From assembly GCA_029782145.1 (NCBI GenBank), contig JAKOVH010000030.1:124001-188000 (forward strand): a stretch of 64,000 nt of DNA, in the 5' to 3' direction. The position numbers were made by a program, and so were the translations under genes. Each line of letters opens with the position of its first letter. The stretch's first letter is position 1. This stretch comes from Actinomycetes bacterium (GTDB lineage Bacteria > Actinomycetota > Acidimicrobiia > Acidimicrobiales > Acidimicrobilacustridaceae). Of the stretch, positions 32,144-42,000 are shown one piece after another. The notes under the pieces are model-generated. The model saw nothing but the letters and a program-made list of their open reading frames with translations, did no database searches and was not told the origin of the DNA.

Positions 32144-33335
32144 TCATGGCATCCGCGACCGCGTGGCCATCGTCGGGATGGGCTGCACGAACTTCGTCGA
32201 GAACTGGGGCAAGAGCCTCGACGACCTGCTGATCGACGCCGCCAACGAGGCCTACGCCTCGGCCGGCGTCACCAAGGACGATGTCGACGCCTACTGGTTC
32301 GGCACCGCCCAGTCGGGCATGAGCGGCATCACCCTGGCCCGGCCGCTGCACCTCCACAACAAGCCGGTCACCCGGGTCGAGAACTACTGCGCGACCGGCT
32401 CCGAGGCGTTGCGCCAGGCCGCCTACGCGGTGGCCTCCGGCGCCTACGACCTCGCCATGGTGGTCGGCGGCGAGAAGGTCAAGGACACGGGCTTCCAGGG
32501 CCTCAACGCCTTCCCGATCCCCAACGACGGCACCGCCCGCACCCTCACCGCGGCGGCCATGTTCTCGATGATCGTGCCGGCCTACGGCCACAAGTACGGC
32601 GTCGACGACGACACCATGCGTTCGGTGCTCACCCACATCGCCCGCAAGAACCACTTCAACGGGGCCCGCAACACCCGCGCCCAGTTCCGCAAGGAGATCT
32701 CGGCCGAGCAGGTCGAGAAGGCGCCGAAGATGGCGGGCACGCTCGGCGTGTTCGACTGCGCCGGCGTGGCCGACGGCGCCGCTGCGGCGATCGTGTGCCG
32801 GGCCGAGGACGCCCACCGCTACACCGACACGCCCGTCTACGTGAAGGCGCTGTCGTTCGTGGCCGGCGACGGCTCGGGCCTCATCGACCCGAGCTACGAC
32901 TACACCACCTTCCCGGAGATCGCGGCGTGCGCCGTCGACGCCTACGCCCAGGCGGGCGTGAAGGACGCCCGGGCCGAGGTCGCCATGGCCGAGGTCCACG
33001 ACTGCTTCACGCCCACCGAGCTCGTGCTCATGGAGGACCTGCAGTTCTCCGAGCGGGGCACGGCGTGGCGCGACGTGCTCGACGGCGTGTTCGACCTCGA
33101 CGGCGAGCTGCCGGTGAACCCCGACGGCGGCCTCAAGAGCTTCGGCCACCCCACCGGCGCCAGCGGCCTGCGGATGATGTTCGAGGCGTTCCTGCAGCTG
33201 CGCGGCGAGGCCCCCGCCGAGCGGGCGATCTCCAGCCTGGTCGAGGGCCGCCAGCTCGCCCTCACCCACAACCTCGGCGGCTACCCCGGCGAGATGGTCA
33301 GCTTCATCTCGCTGCTCGGCGCCAGCAAGGACTGA
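32136..33335 (+). CDS. Thiolase-family acetyl-CoA acetyltransferase (SCP2-thiolase type)
   Basis: A 399-residue thiolase-fold enzyme. The nucleophile Cys85 is present (ENYCATGSEAL) and His338 sits in FGHPTGASG. The second cysteine region reads THNLGGYPGE rather than CxG, as in SCP-x/lipid-transfer-type thiolases. It probably cleaves a 3-oxoacyl-CoA. It starts at GTG 32136, overlapping the preceding Cys-less synthase-like gene, a pairing reminiscent of thiolase-HMGS-DUF35 complexes known from archaea. An AGGGGAAG site precedes the start. It lies in the unit controlled by palindrome site C. Confidence 0.9.
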   Translation: MASHGIRDRVAIVGMGCTNFVENWGKSLDDLLIDAANEAYASAGVTKDDVDAYWFGTAQSGMSGITLARPLHLHNKPVTRVENYCATGSEALRQAAYAVASGAYDLAMVVGGEKVKDTGFQGLNAFPIPNDGTARTLTAAAMFSMIVPAYGHKYGVDDDTMRSVLTHIARKNHFNGARNTRAQFRKEISAEQVEKAPKMAGTLGVFDCAGVADGAAAAIVCRAEDAHRYTDTPVYVKALSFVAGDGSGLIDPSYDYTTFPEIAACAVDAYAQAGVKDARAEVAMAEVHDCFTPTELVLMEDLQFSERGTAWRDVLDGVFDLDGELPVNPDGGLKSFGHPTGASGLRMMFEAFLQLRGEAPAERAISSLVEGRQLALTHNLGGYPGEMVSFISLLGASKD

Positions 33336-33362
33336 CACCTGCCCCGCCGGGCGCTCAGGCGC

Positions 33363-36035
33363 TCAGGCGGTGGTCGGGTCGGCCCAGCCGTCCAACACCC
33401 GTTCCAGGGCGTCGGCGGGCGCGGGGCTGCTCCAGAAGTACCCCTGCCCTCGGTCGCAGCCCAGGGCGACGAGGTGGTCACGCTGGTCGGCCGTCTCGAT
33501 GCCCTCGGCGACCACCGTGAGGCCGATGCCGTGGCTCATCTCGACGATGCCGCGGATGATCGCCCAGTCGGCGCGGTTCTCGGTCAGGCCACGGATGAAG
33601 GTCTGGTCGATCTTCAGCACCGACACGGGCAGCTGGCGCAGGTGGCCGAGCGACGAGTAGCCGGTGCCGAAGTCGTCCATGGCCAGCTCGACGCCGACAT
33701 CGCGCAGCTGGTTCAGGCGGCGGATGGCCCCGTCGGCGCCGGCGGTGAGCGCCGCCTCGGTGATCTCGAAGATGACCGCCGACGGGTCGACCCCGGCCTC
33801 GTCCAGCACGGCCGCCACGTCGGTGGCCAGGTCGTCCTGGGTGAGCTGGCGGGGCGAGAGGTTGACCGAGATGCGCGCCGGGTGGGCCCCTGCGCTGGTC
33901 TGCCACTCGGCGAGCTGGTGGCACGCCTTGCGCAGCACCAGGTCGCCGACCGGCACGATGAGCCCGGTCTCCTCGGCGAGGGTGATGAAGTTCCCCGGGC
34001 TGACCAGGCCCCGCTCGGGGTTCTTCCAGCGCACCAGCGCCTCGGCCCACACTTGGCGGTCGCCGTCGGGGGGCGCGTCCTGCAGGGGCAGGCAGGCCTG
34101 CCACACGACGATGAGCTCGTCGTCGTCGATGGCCCGTCGCAGTGCGGTCGCCTGGTCGATGCGGCGCCGCGCCTGGCGGCGCAGGTCGTTGTCGAACAGC
34201 TCGGTGTGGTCCGGGCCCCGGCTCACGGCGCGCTCGAGGGCGGCGTCGGCCTCCCGCAGCAGCTGGTCGGCGGTGCTGTCGACCACCGGGCGGACGGCGA
34301 CCCCGATGCTGGCCGTGACCTGCAGGGCGACGTCGCCCACGGTGAAGACCGGCGCCAGCGCGACCCGCACCCGGTCGGTGAGGTCGGTGATGTCGTCGAT
34401 GGTGCCGTCGGTGACCCGGAGCACGGCGAACTCGTCGGCGCGCATGCGGGCCACCACGTCGTCGGGGTCGCCGGCGCTGCGCAACCGCTCGGCGATGCCG
34501 ACGAGGAGCTCGTCGCCCACGTCGGTCCCGTAGCCCTCGACCAGCTCCTCGAACCCGTCGAGGTGCACCATCAGCACGCCGACGATGGCTCCCGTGCCGT
34601 CGAGGCGACCGATGGTCTGCTCGAGTCGGTCGCGCAGCAGCTCCCGGTTGGGGAGTGACGTGACGGGGTCGTTGAGGGCCATCACGACCTTCGGTGGCCA
34701 CAGGCGCCAGGTGCGGTCCATGGATGCGGTCAGCACCTCGGCGAAGCGGGCGAGGAGCGCCTGCTGGGCGGGGGCCAGCTCCGGGCCCTGCACGGCGAAC
34801 GAGGGCCGGCGGCCGGGCTGGGCGTCGAGGTGCACGGTGGAGGCCGGCCCGGCGACTCGTGCCGCGGCGGCGATGGCGGCGTCGGCGACCTCGTCGGGGT
34901 CGTCGCTGGCCAGGGCCAGCAGCGCCAGCTGGTGCAGCTCGTCGAGGTCCCGCGAGGAGGTGGGCGCCTCGACGAGCGCCCGGTCGGGCTCGAGCTCGGA
35001 CCCCGCCTCCAGCTCCGGCGCAGCCTCGAGCTCCGGCGCGGCCTCCATCTCGGGCGCGGCGTCCGGCTCCGGACCCAGCTCGAGCCCTAGCTCGGGCTCG
35101 GGCTCGGTGTCGAGGATGGTCCGGTCGAGGGCGAAGGACATCTCCGAGGCCAGCCACTCGAGCACGGTGAGCGCCTCGTCGGAGAACCCGGACACGAGTG
35201 GGCTGACGAGCGCCATGACCGCAACCGGCCGGTCGTGGTGACGCAGCGGCAGCACGCACAGCGACCGCAGCTGCTCGACGGGTGCTCCGTGGAGCAGGGT
35301 GAAGCACGGCTCGCGCTCCAGGTCGGCGACCACGACGGTCTTGCCGAGGGCGGCGGCGCGGGCGGCGGGCACGTCGTCGTCGACGTCGCACCAGAGGTCG
35401 GCGACGTACGGGGCCGCCGGGCCGGCGACGGTGACGGGGCGGACGGCGTCGTCGCCCACGGTCGCCACCCAGCCCAGGCTGAAGCCCCCCCGCTCGATCA
35501 CCGCCTCGCACACCGTGGCGTAGATCTCCTGGTCGGAGTCGGCGTGCAGGATGGCCGAGACCGCCCGGGCGAACATGGCGTAGAGGTCGGCCAGCTGCGC
35601 CACCTGCTTGCCCACCGCGGCCGGGTCGGTGAGGTCGCGCAGCACGGCGAGCGACAGCGGCCCGTCGTCGGTCGGCAGCGTGGCGATGGTGATGTCGACG
35701 GGCACGACCTCACCGTCGCGCCGGACACCTCGCAAGAGGCGCCCGCTGCGGTGGTCGGCGGGGTCGGGGTCCTGGCTGAAGCTCTCGCGGTGCAGCCGGT
35801 GCAGGTCGCGCAGCTCCTCGGGCACGAGCTTCTCGACCCGGCGCCCGACGAGCTTGTCCGGCGGGTAGCCGAACAGGGTGTGGGCGGCGTCGTTGGCCAC
35901 CACGATGCGACCGTCGGCGTCGCACACGACCACCGCCTCGGGCATGGCCCGCAGGGCCAGGGCGGCGAGCGACTTTGCGCCGGGGACACGTCCCTTCGGT
36001 CGCGGCGGCTCGTGCTTGGTCGGTCGGGCTCCCAC
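33363..36035 (-). CDS. PAS-GAF-(GAF)-GGDEF-EAL cyclic-di-GMP protein with degenerate GGDEF
   Basis: An 890-residue cytoplasmic signalling protein. The order is PAS (about 25-145), GAF (about 165-300), an acidic Glu/Pro/Ala linker with APELEA-type repeats (about 310-360), a second small GAF-like part, GGDEF (about 455-610) and EAL (about 625-880). The GGDEF signature reads RADEF, so cyclase activity is probably lost. The EAL site looks intact: EALVRW, ISVNLSP, the DDFGTGYSSL loop, LKIDQ and EGIE. It should therefore act as a c-di-GMP phosphodiesterase. No membrane segments. GTG start at 36035; a better-placed downstream start cannot be excluded. Confidence 0.9.
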   Translation of the reverse strand: MGARPTKHEPPRPKGRVPGAKSLAALALRAMPEAVVVCDADGRIVVANDAAHTLFGYPPDKLVGRRVEKLVPEELRDLHRLHRESFSQDPDPADHRSGRLLRGVRRDGEVVPVDITIATLPTDDGPLSLAVLRDLTDPAAVGKQVAQLADLYAMFARAVSAILHADSDQEIYATVCEAVIERGGFSLGWVATVGDDAVRPVTVAGPAAPYVADLWCDVDDDVPAARAAALGKTVVVADLEREPCFTLLHGAPVEQLRSLCVLPLRHHDRPVAVMALVSPLVSGFSDEALTVLEWLASEMSFALDRTILDTEPEPELGLELGPEPDAAPEMEAAPELEAAPELEAGSELEPDRALVEAPTSSRDLDELHQLALLALASDDPDEVADAAIAAAARVAGPASTVHLDAQPGRRPSFAVQGPELAPAQQALLARFAEVLTASMDRTWRLWPPKVVMALNDPVTSLPNRELLRDRLEQTIGRLDGTGAIVGVLMVHLDGFEELVEGYGTDVGDELLVGIAERLRSAGDPDDVVARMRADEFAVLRVTDGTIDDITDLTDRVRVALAPVFTVGDVALQVTASIGVAVRPVVDSTADQLLREADAALERAVSRGPDHTELFDNDLRRQARRRIDQATALRRAIDDDELIVVWQACLPLQDAPPDGDRQVWAEALVRWKNPERGLVSPGNFITLAEETGLIVPVGDLVLRKACHQLAEWQTSAGAHPARISVNLSPRQLTQDDLATDVAAVLDEAGVDPSAVIFEITEAALTAGADGAIRRLNQLRDVGVELAMDDFGTGYSSLGHLRQLPVSVLKIDQTFIRGLTENRADWAIIRGIVEMSHGIGLTVVAEGIETADQRDHLVALGCDRGQGYFWSSPAPADALERVLDGWADPTTA

Positions 36036-36127
36036 GCCGCTCTATCGACCTTCCTGGCGCGACGGTTGAGCAGAGTGGGCCGTTCGGCCGTGCCGGTGGT
36101 GGGCGCCCGATGTCATCGGAGCACGCG

Positions 36128-37276
36128 CTACAGGCGCTCGATGATGGTGACGTTGGCCTGGCCGCCGCCCTCGCACATCGTCTGCAGGCCGTAGCGGCCG
36201 CCGGTGCGCTCGAGCTCGTTGAGCAGCGTGGTCATCAGGCGCACGCCGGTGGCGCCGAGCGGGTGGCCGAGGGCGATGGCGCCGCCGTTGACGTTGACCT
36301 TGGCCGGGTCGGCGCCGGTCTCCTTCTGCCAGGCCAGCACCACCGAGGCGAACGCCTCGTTGATCTCGACGAGGTCGATGTCGTCGAGGCTCATCTTCGC
36401 CTTGGCCAGCGCGTGGGCGGTGGCGGGGATGGGGGCCGTCAGCATGTAGATCGGGTCGTCGGCCAGCACCGACAGGTGGTGGATGCGGGCCCGCGGCGTG
36501 AGGCCGTGGTCCTTCACCGCCTGCTCGCTGGCGATGAGCATGGCGGCCGAGGCGTCGGAGATCTGCGAGGCGCAGGCGGCGGTGAGCCGGCCACCCTCCA
36601 CGAGGGGCGGCAGCGAGCGGATCTTCTCCCAGTTCGGCTCTCGGGGGCCCTCGTCGTGGCGCAGCCCGTTGAGCTCGAAGATCTCCCGCTCGAAGCGGCC
36701 CTCCTCGCGGGCGCGGATGGCGCGCTCGTGGCTCTCGACCGCGAACCGCTCCATGTCGTCGCGGCTGATGTCCCACTTCTCGGCGATCATCTCGGCGCCG
36801 CGGAACTGGCTGACCTCCTGGGTGCCGTAGCGCTCGACCCAGCCGGTGGAGCCGGTGAACGGGTCGGTGAAGCCGAACTGCTCGCCGACGGTCATGGCTG
36901 CCGAGATCGGGATCCACGACATGTTCTGCACGCCGCCCGCGACCACGAGGTCCTGGGTGCCGCTCATGACGCCCTGGGCGGCGAAGTGCACCGCTTGCTG
37001 CGACGAGCCGCACTGGCGGTCGACGGTGGTGCCGGGCACGTGCAACGGCAGGCCCGCGGCCAGCCAGCACGTGCGGGCGATGTCGCCGGCCTGGCCGCCG
37101 ATGGTGTCGAGGCAGCCGAACACGACGTCCTCCACCGCGCCCGGGTCGACGCCCGTGCGGCCCATCAGCTCCTTCAGCGCGGCGGCGCCGAGGTCGGCGG
37201 GGTGCACCTGCGAGAGGCTGCCGCCCCGCCGGCCGACGGGGGTGCGGACGGTGTCGATGATGTAGGCCTCGGCCAT
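36128..37276 (-). CDS. fadA6: FadA6 thiolase of HIP degradation
   Basis: A 382-residue canonical thiolase. The nucleophile Cys89 is in [22 protein letters not shown], the His is in [14 protein letters not shown], and the second Cys is in [18 protein letters not shown]. The N-terminal [19 protein letters not shown] and the C-terminus closely match mycobacterial FadA6 (Rv3556c), which releases acetyl-CoA or succinyl-CoA units from the opened HIP rings. ATG at 37276 follows GAAGGGA. It ends the DUF35-ltp-fadA6 operon under palindrome site D. Unlike in Mycobacterium no kstR2 gene is beside it. Confidence 0.92.
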   Translation of the reverse strand: MAEAYIIDTVRTPVGRRGGSLSQVHPADLGAAALKELMGRTGVDPGAVEDVVFGCLDTIGGQAGDIARTCWLAAGLPLHVPGTTVDRQCGSSQQAVHFAAQGVMSGTQDLVVAGGVQNMSWIPISAAMTVGEQFGFTDPFTGSTGWVERYGTQEVSQFRGAEMIAEKWDISRDDMERFAVESHERAIRAREEGRFEREIFELNGLRHDEGPREPNWEKIRSLPPLVEGGRLTAACASQISDASAAMLIASEQAVKDHGLTPRARIHHLSVLADDPIYMLTAPIPATAHALAKAKMSLDDIDLVEINEAFASVVLAWQKETGADPAKVNVNGGAIALGHPLGATGVRLMTTLLNELERTGGRYGLQTMCEGGGQANVTIIERL

Positions 37277-37314
37277 GGTCGTGTCAGTCCCTTCGCTCTG
37301 GGTGCTCTGCGTGC

Positions 37315-38517
37315 TCAGGTGGCCAGGATCGTGCACGAGCCGTGCCCGAACAGGCCCTGGTTGATGGCGAGGCCCACGCTGGCCCCTTCGACCTGGTGGC
37401 CCTCGCACCGGCCCTGCAGCTGGCGGGTCAGCTCGCAGACCTGGGCGATGGCCTGGGCGGGGATGGCCTCGCCGAACGACGACAGCCCGCCCGAGGCGTT
37501 CACCGGCACCCGGCCCCCGAGGGCGGTGACGCCGTCGCGCACGAGCTTGGCCCCCTCGCCCTCGGCGCACAGGCCGAGGTTCTCGTACCAGTCGAGCTCC
37601 AGCGCGGTCGACAGGTCGTAGACCTCGGCGCAGCTGATGTCGTCAGGGCCGAGGCCGGCCTGCTCGTAGGCGTTGTGGGCGATCGAGTCCTTGAACCCGA
37701 GCGCCGGCGGCGCCACCACCGCCCGGGAGTCGGTGGCGATGTCGGGCAGCTCGAGGCGCACCTGCGGGTAGGTCGGCGTGGTGTTGGCCACGGCCTTGAT
37801 GCGCACGGTGCCCTCCAGGGTGCCGAGCTTGCGCTTGGCGTACTCGGGGGTGCACACGATCAGCGCGGCGGCGCCGTCGGAGGTGGCGCACACGTCGAGG
37901 AGCCGCAGCGGGTCGCTCACGATGGGGGAGGAGGCGAAGTCCTCCAGGGTGAACTCCTTGCGGAACCGGGCGTAGGGGTTGTGCACGGCGGCCTTGGAGT
38001 TCTTCACCTTCACCATGGCGAAGTCCTCGGGCGTGTCGCCGAAGACGTCGATGCGTCGGCGGGCGTTCAGCGCGAAGAACGACGGGTTGGTGGCCCCGAG
38101 CAGGTGGAAGCGCTGCCAGTCCGGGTCCTCCTTGCGCTCGCCGCCCACGGGAGCGAAGAAGCCCTTCGGGGTGGTGTCGGCGCCGATCACCATGGCGACG
38201 TCGGCGAAGCCGGCGAGCAGCTGGGCCCGGGCTGACTGCAGGGCCTGGGCGCCGGACGCGCAGGCGGCGTAGGACGACGAGATCTGCGCCCCGGTCCAGC
38301 CGAGGGCCTGGGAGAAGGTGGAGCCCGAGACGAACCCGGGGTAGCCGTTGCGGATGGTGTCGGCGCCGGCGACGAACTCGATGTCGCGCCAGGCGACGTC
38401 GGCGTCGGCGAGGGCCTCGCGGGCGGCCACCAGGCCGTACTCCACGAAGTTGCGGCCCCACTTGCCCCAAGGGTGCATGCCGGTGCCGAGCACCACCAGG
38501 TCGCGGTCGTCGCTCAC
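37315..38517 (-). CDS. Lipid-transfer-protein-type thiolase (Ltp3/Ltp4-like)
   Basis: A 400-residue SCP2-thiolase-like protein. It opens SDDRDLVVLGTGMHPWGKWGRNFVEYG. Cys86 sits at the nucleophile position (SYAACASGAQALQSAR), and ADTIRNGYPGFVSGSTFSQ is well conserved. It resembles the Ltp3/Ltp4 pair of mycobacterial cholesterol clusters, where a DUF35 gene (Rv3521) also precedes them. GTG start overlaps the DUF35 stop (GTGA), so the two are probably a complex. The step is probably a retro-aldol or thiolytic cleavage; which one is unresolved. Confidence 0.88.
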   Translation of the reverse strand: MSDDRDLVVLGTGMHPWGKWGRNFVEYGLVAAREALADADVAWRDIEFVAGADTIRNGYPGFVSGSTFSQALGWTGAQISSSYAACASGAQALQSARAQLLAGFADVAMVIGADTTPKGFFAPVGGERKEDPDWQRFHLLGATNPSFFALNARRRIDVFGDTPEDFAMVKVKNSKAAVHNPYARFRKEFTLEDFASSPIVSDPLRLLDVCATSDGAAALIVCTPEYAKRKLGTLEGTVRIKAVANTTPTYPQVRLELPDIATDSRAVVAPPALGFKDSIAHNAYEQAGLGPDDISCAEVYDLSTALELDWYENLGLCAEGEGAKLVRDGVTALGGRVPVNASGGLSSFGEAIPAQAIAQVCELTRQLQGRCEGHQVEGASVGLAINQGLFGHGSCTILAT

Positions 38518-38966
38518 CGGGCACCTCCCGACGGGGCGGCGGGCGCCCAGGTCCAGACCCACTTCTCGACGCCGTCGTCGTCGGTGAACAGCACCTGCAG
38601 GTCGACCTCGACCTCCATGCCGATCTCGAGGTCGGCGGCCATGACGCCCTTGGCGACCTGCCCGAGGATCACCAGGCCCTCGGCCTCGAGCTCCACCGCG
38701 GCGAGGGCGTAGGGCTCGAACGGGTCGGCGGCCACGTAGGGGGCAGGCGGGGCGTAGTGGTTCTCGGTGTAGGACCAGATGCGGCCGCGGCGCGACAGCT
38801 CGGCGGGCTCGAGGTCGGTGCCGTCGCAGCCGGGGTTGGGGCAGGCGCCGGAACGGGGCGGGAACACGTAGGTCCCGCAGGCCGAGCACCGGGCGCCGAT
38901 CAGCGTGTAGGGCTCCTCGGTGGTGAACCAGCCGTCCACCGCCGGGACCCGCTCTCGGGTCGTCAC
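38514..38966 (-). CDS. DUF35 OB-fold zinc-ribbon partner protein
   Basis: A 150-residue DUF35 protein with a zinc ribbon (Cys27, Cys30, Cys42, Cys47 in ARCSACGTYVFPPR...ACPNPGC) followed by an OB-fold that binds acyl-CoA. Such proteins are obligate partners of thiolase-fold aldolases, and the next gene is one. It starts at GTG 38966; TAGATT (minus strand) lies six bases upstream, which suggests a leaderless message. The GAGGGG before GTG is too close to serve as a ribosome-binding site. It is the first gene of the operon under palindrome site D. Confidence 0.9.
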   Translation of the reverse strand: MTTRERVPAVDGWFTTEEPYTLIGARCSACGTYVFPPRSGACPNPGCDGTDLEPAELSRRGRIWSYTENHYAPPAPYVAADPFEPYALAAVELEAEGLVILGQVAKGVMAADLEIGMEVEVDLQVLFTDDDGVEKWVWTWAPAAPSGGAR

Positions 38967-38972
38967 CCCCTC

Positions 38973-38992
38973 AATCTAACGGTCCGTCAGAT
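38973..38992 (-). promoter_or_regulatory. Shared palindrome, site D, with leaderless promoter
   Basis: On the plus strand ATCTAACGGTCCGTCAGAT (38974-38992) matches 13 of 14 arm positions. Read on the minus strand its end overlaps TAGATT (38973-38978), a -10 box six bases from the GTG at 38966. The geometry matches sites B and C. Confidence 0.78.
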
Positions 38993-39016
38993 CCCGGGTG
39001 AAGCCGACCGTAGATA

Positions 39017-39045
39017 GTTGGACATACGAGTATCGTGCGTCCAAC
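39017..39045 (+). promoter_or_regulatory. Inverted repeat over the icmF promoter
   Basis: GTTGGAC (39017-39023) and GTCCAAC (39039-39045) flank ATACGAGTAT and TATCGT (39031-39036), a -10 candidate 35 bases before the icmF ATG. It looks like an operator distinct from the neighbouring shared palindrome. Confidence 0.55.
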
Positions 39046-39071
39046 GGAACGATCGCCCGAGAGGGAGTCCG

Positions 39072-42000
39072 ATGGCTGGAAGCGAGCTGCACGCGCCCGT
39101 GCACCCGGTGCGCGTGGTGACGGCCACGTCGCTGTTCGACGGCCACGACGCCGCCATCAACATCATGCGGCGGATCCTCCAGGCCCAGGGGGCCGAGGTG
39201 ATCCACCTGGGGCACAACCGGTCGGTCGGTGAGATCGTCGACGCCGCCGTGCAGGAGGACGTGCAGGCGGTGGCGGTGAGCTCCTACCAGGGCGGCCACG
39301 TCGAGTTCTTCCGCTACCTGGTCGACCTGCTGCGCGAGCGCGGCGCCGGCCACGTGCGGGTCTACGGCGGCGGGGGAGGGGTGATCATCCCGAGCGAGAT
39401 CGCCGAGCTGCAGGCCTACGGCGTGGCCCGCATCTTCTCGCCCGAGGACGGCGCCCGTCTGGGGCTGGCCCGCATGGTCAACCAGATCGTGGCCGAGTGT
39501 GACGTCGACCCGCTCACCCGGGGCCCGTCGCCGTCCACCGAGGCGCTCCTGACCGGCGACGCCCTCGCCCTCGCCCGCACCATCACCGCGCTCGAGCTCG
39601 GCGCGCTCGACCGCGTGGCCCACGACGAGGTGCTCGCCGCCGCGGCGTCGCTCGTGGTGTCGGTGCTCGGCATCACCGGCACCGGCGGCTCGGGCAAGTC
39701 GTCGCTCACCGACGAGATCATCGGCCGCTTCCGGCGCGACCAGGGCGACAAGCTCCGCATCGCCGTGGTGGCCGTCGACCCCACCCGTCGCCGCACGGGA
39801 GGCGCCCTGCTGGGCGACCGGATCCGGATGAACTCGGTCGACGGGCCCCAGGTGTTCTTCCGGTCGCTGGCCACCCGCTCCGGCGGCTCGGAGGTGCCCG
39901 AGCACCTCGACGACGTCGTCGCCGCCTGCAAGGCCGCCGGCTTCGACCTGGTCATCGTCGAGACCCCGGGCATCGGCCAGGGCGACGCCGGCATCGTGGG
40001 CCACGTCGACACGTCGCTCTACGTGATGACGCCGGAGTTCGGCGCCGCCAGCCAGCTCGAGAAGATCGACATGCTCGACCTGGCCGACGTGGTCGCCATC
40101 AACAAGTTCGACCGCCGCGGCGGCGAGGACGCCCTGCGCGACGTGCGCCGCCAGTTCGCCCGCGACCGCGAGCTCTTCGGCGCCGACCTCGACGAGCTGC
40201 CCGTGTTCGGCACCATCGCCTCGCGGTTCAACGACGACGGCGTCACCGCCCTCTACCAGCACCTCCGTGGGGTGCTCGCCGAGCATGGCCTGCCCGTCGG
40301 CGACGGCCAGCTGGCACCGGTCGAGGTCCGGGCGTCGTCGGGCTCCACCGTGGTCGTGCCGCCCGAGCGGGGCCGCTACCTGGCCGACATCGCCGGCACC
40401 GTGCGGGCCCACCACGCCGAGACCCGACGGCTGGCCGAGGTGGTGCGCGCCGCCCAGCGCCTCGGGTGGTCCGCGGCCCACCTGGCCGGCGCGGGGGCCG
40501 ATGCGGGCGGCCTGCCCGAGGTGGCCGCGGCGGCCCGGCGGGCCGTCCCCGCCGAGGTGCAGGCCGAGCTCGACGCGTGGCCGGCCGTGGTGGACGAGCA
40601 CCGCAGCGAGGAGCTGGCGCGCCGCTCGCTGTCGGGCACCCTGGTGCCCCGGGTGGCGGCGCCGACGTTCGCCGACGACGGCGACCTGGTGACCTTCCTC
40701 CGCTCGGAGAACCTGCCGGGCCGGTTCCCGTTCACCGCCGGCGTGTTTCCCCTCAAGCGCGAGGGCGAGGACCCCACGCGGATGTTCGCCGGCGAAGGGG
40801 ATGCGTTCCGCACCAACCGGCGGTTCCACCTGCTGTCCGCCGACATGCCCGCCACCCGGCTGTCGACCGCCTTCGACTCCGTCACCCTCTACGGCTTCGA
40901 CCCGGCCGAGCGCCCCGACATCTACGGCAAGGTCGGCAACGCCGGCGTGTCGATCTGCACCCTCGAGGACATGGAGGTCCTCTACTCCGGCTTCGACCTG
41001 TGCGACCCCACCACCTCGGTGTCGATGACCATCAACGGGCCCGCCCCGACGGTGCTGGCCATGTTCCTCAACACCGTCATCGAGCAGCAGCTCGACCGCT
41101 TCGAGGCCGAGCACGGCCGCCGCCCCGACGACGCCGAGGCCGCCGAGCTCCGAGCCGTCGCCCTGCGCACCGTGCGCGGAACCGTGCAGGCCGACGTGCT
41201 CAAGGAGGACCAGGGCCAGAACACCTGCATCTTCTCCACCGAGTTCGCCCTGCGCCTCATGGCCGACGTGCAGGAGTGGTTCGTCGCCAACCAGGTGCGG
41301 AACTTCTACTCGGTGTCGATCTCCGGCTACCACATCGCCGAGGCAGGTGCGAACCCCATCTCGCAGCTGGCGTTCACCCTCGCCAACGGCTTCACCTACG
41401 TCGAGTCGTACCTCGCCCGGGGCATGGACGTCGACGACTTCGCGCCCAACCTGTCGTTCTTCTTCAGCAACGGCATGGACCCGGAGTACACGGTGCTGGG
41501 TCGGGTCGCCCGGCGCATCTGGGCGGTGGCCATGCGCGACCGCTACGGCGCCAGCGAGCGCTCGCAGAAGCTGAAGTACCACGTGCAGACCTCGGGCCGC
41601 TCGCTGCACGCCCAGGAGATGGACTTCAACGACATCCGCACCACGCTGCAGGCGCTCATCGCCGTCTACGACAACTGCAACAGCCTGCACACCAACGCCT
41701 TCGACGAGGCGGTCACCACCCCCACCGAGGCCTCGGTGCGGCGGGCCATGGCCATCCAGCTCATCATCAACCGCGAGTGGGGCCTGGCCATGAACGAGAA
41801 CCCCAACCAGGGCTCGTACGTCATCGAGGAGCTCACCGACCTGGTGGAGGAGGCGGTGCTGGCCGAGCTCGAGCGCATCAGCGAGCGCGGCGGCGTGCTC
41901 GGCGCCATGGAGCTGGGCTACCAGCGGGGCCGCATCCAGGACGAGTCGATGCTCTACGAGCAGAAGAAGCACGACGGCTCGCTGCCGATCATCGGGGTGA

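Noticed and set aside
39018-39071. Earlier TTG start for icmF
   Set aside because: It lies inside the promoter inverted repeat; ATG 39072 has a clear GAGGGAG site and matches the family N-terminus.
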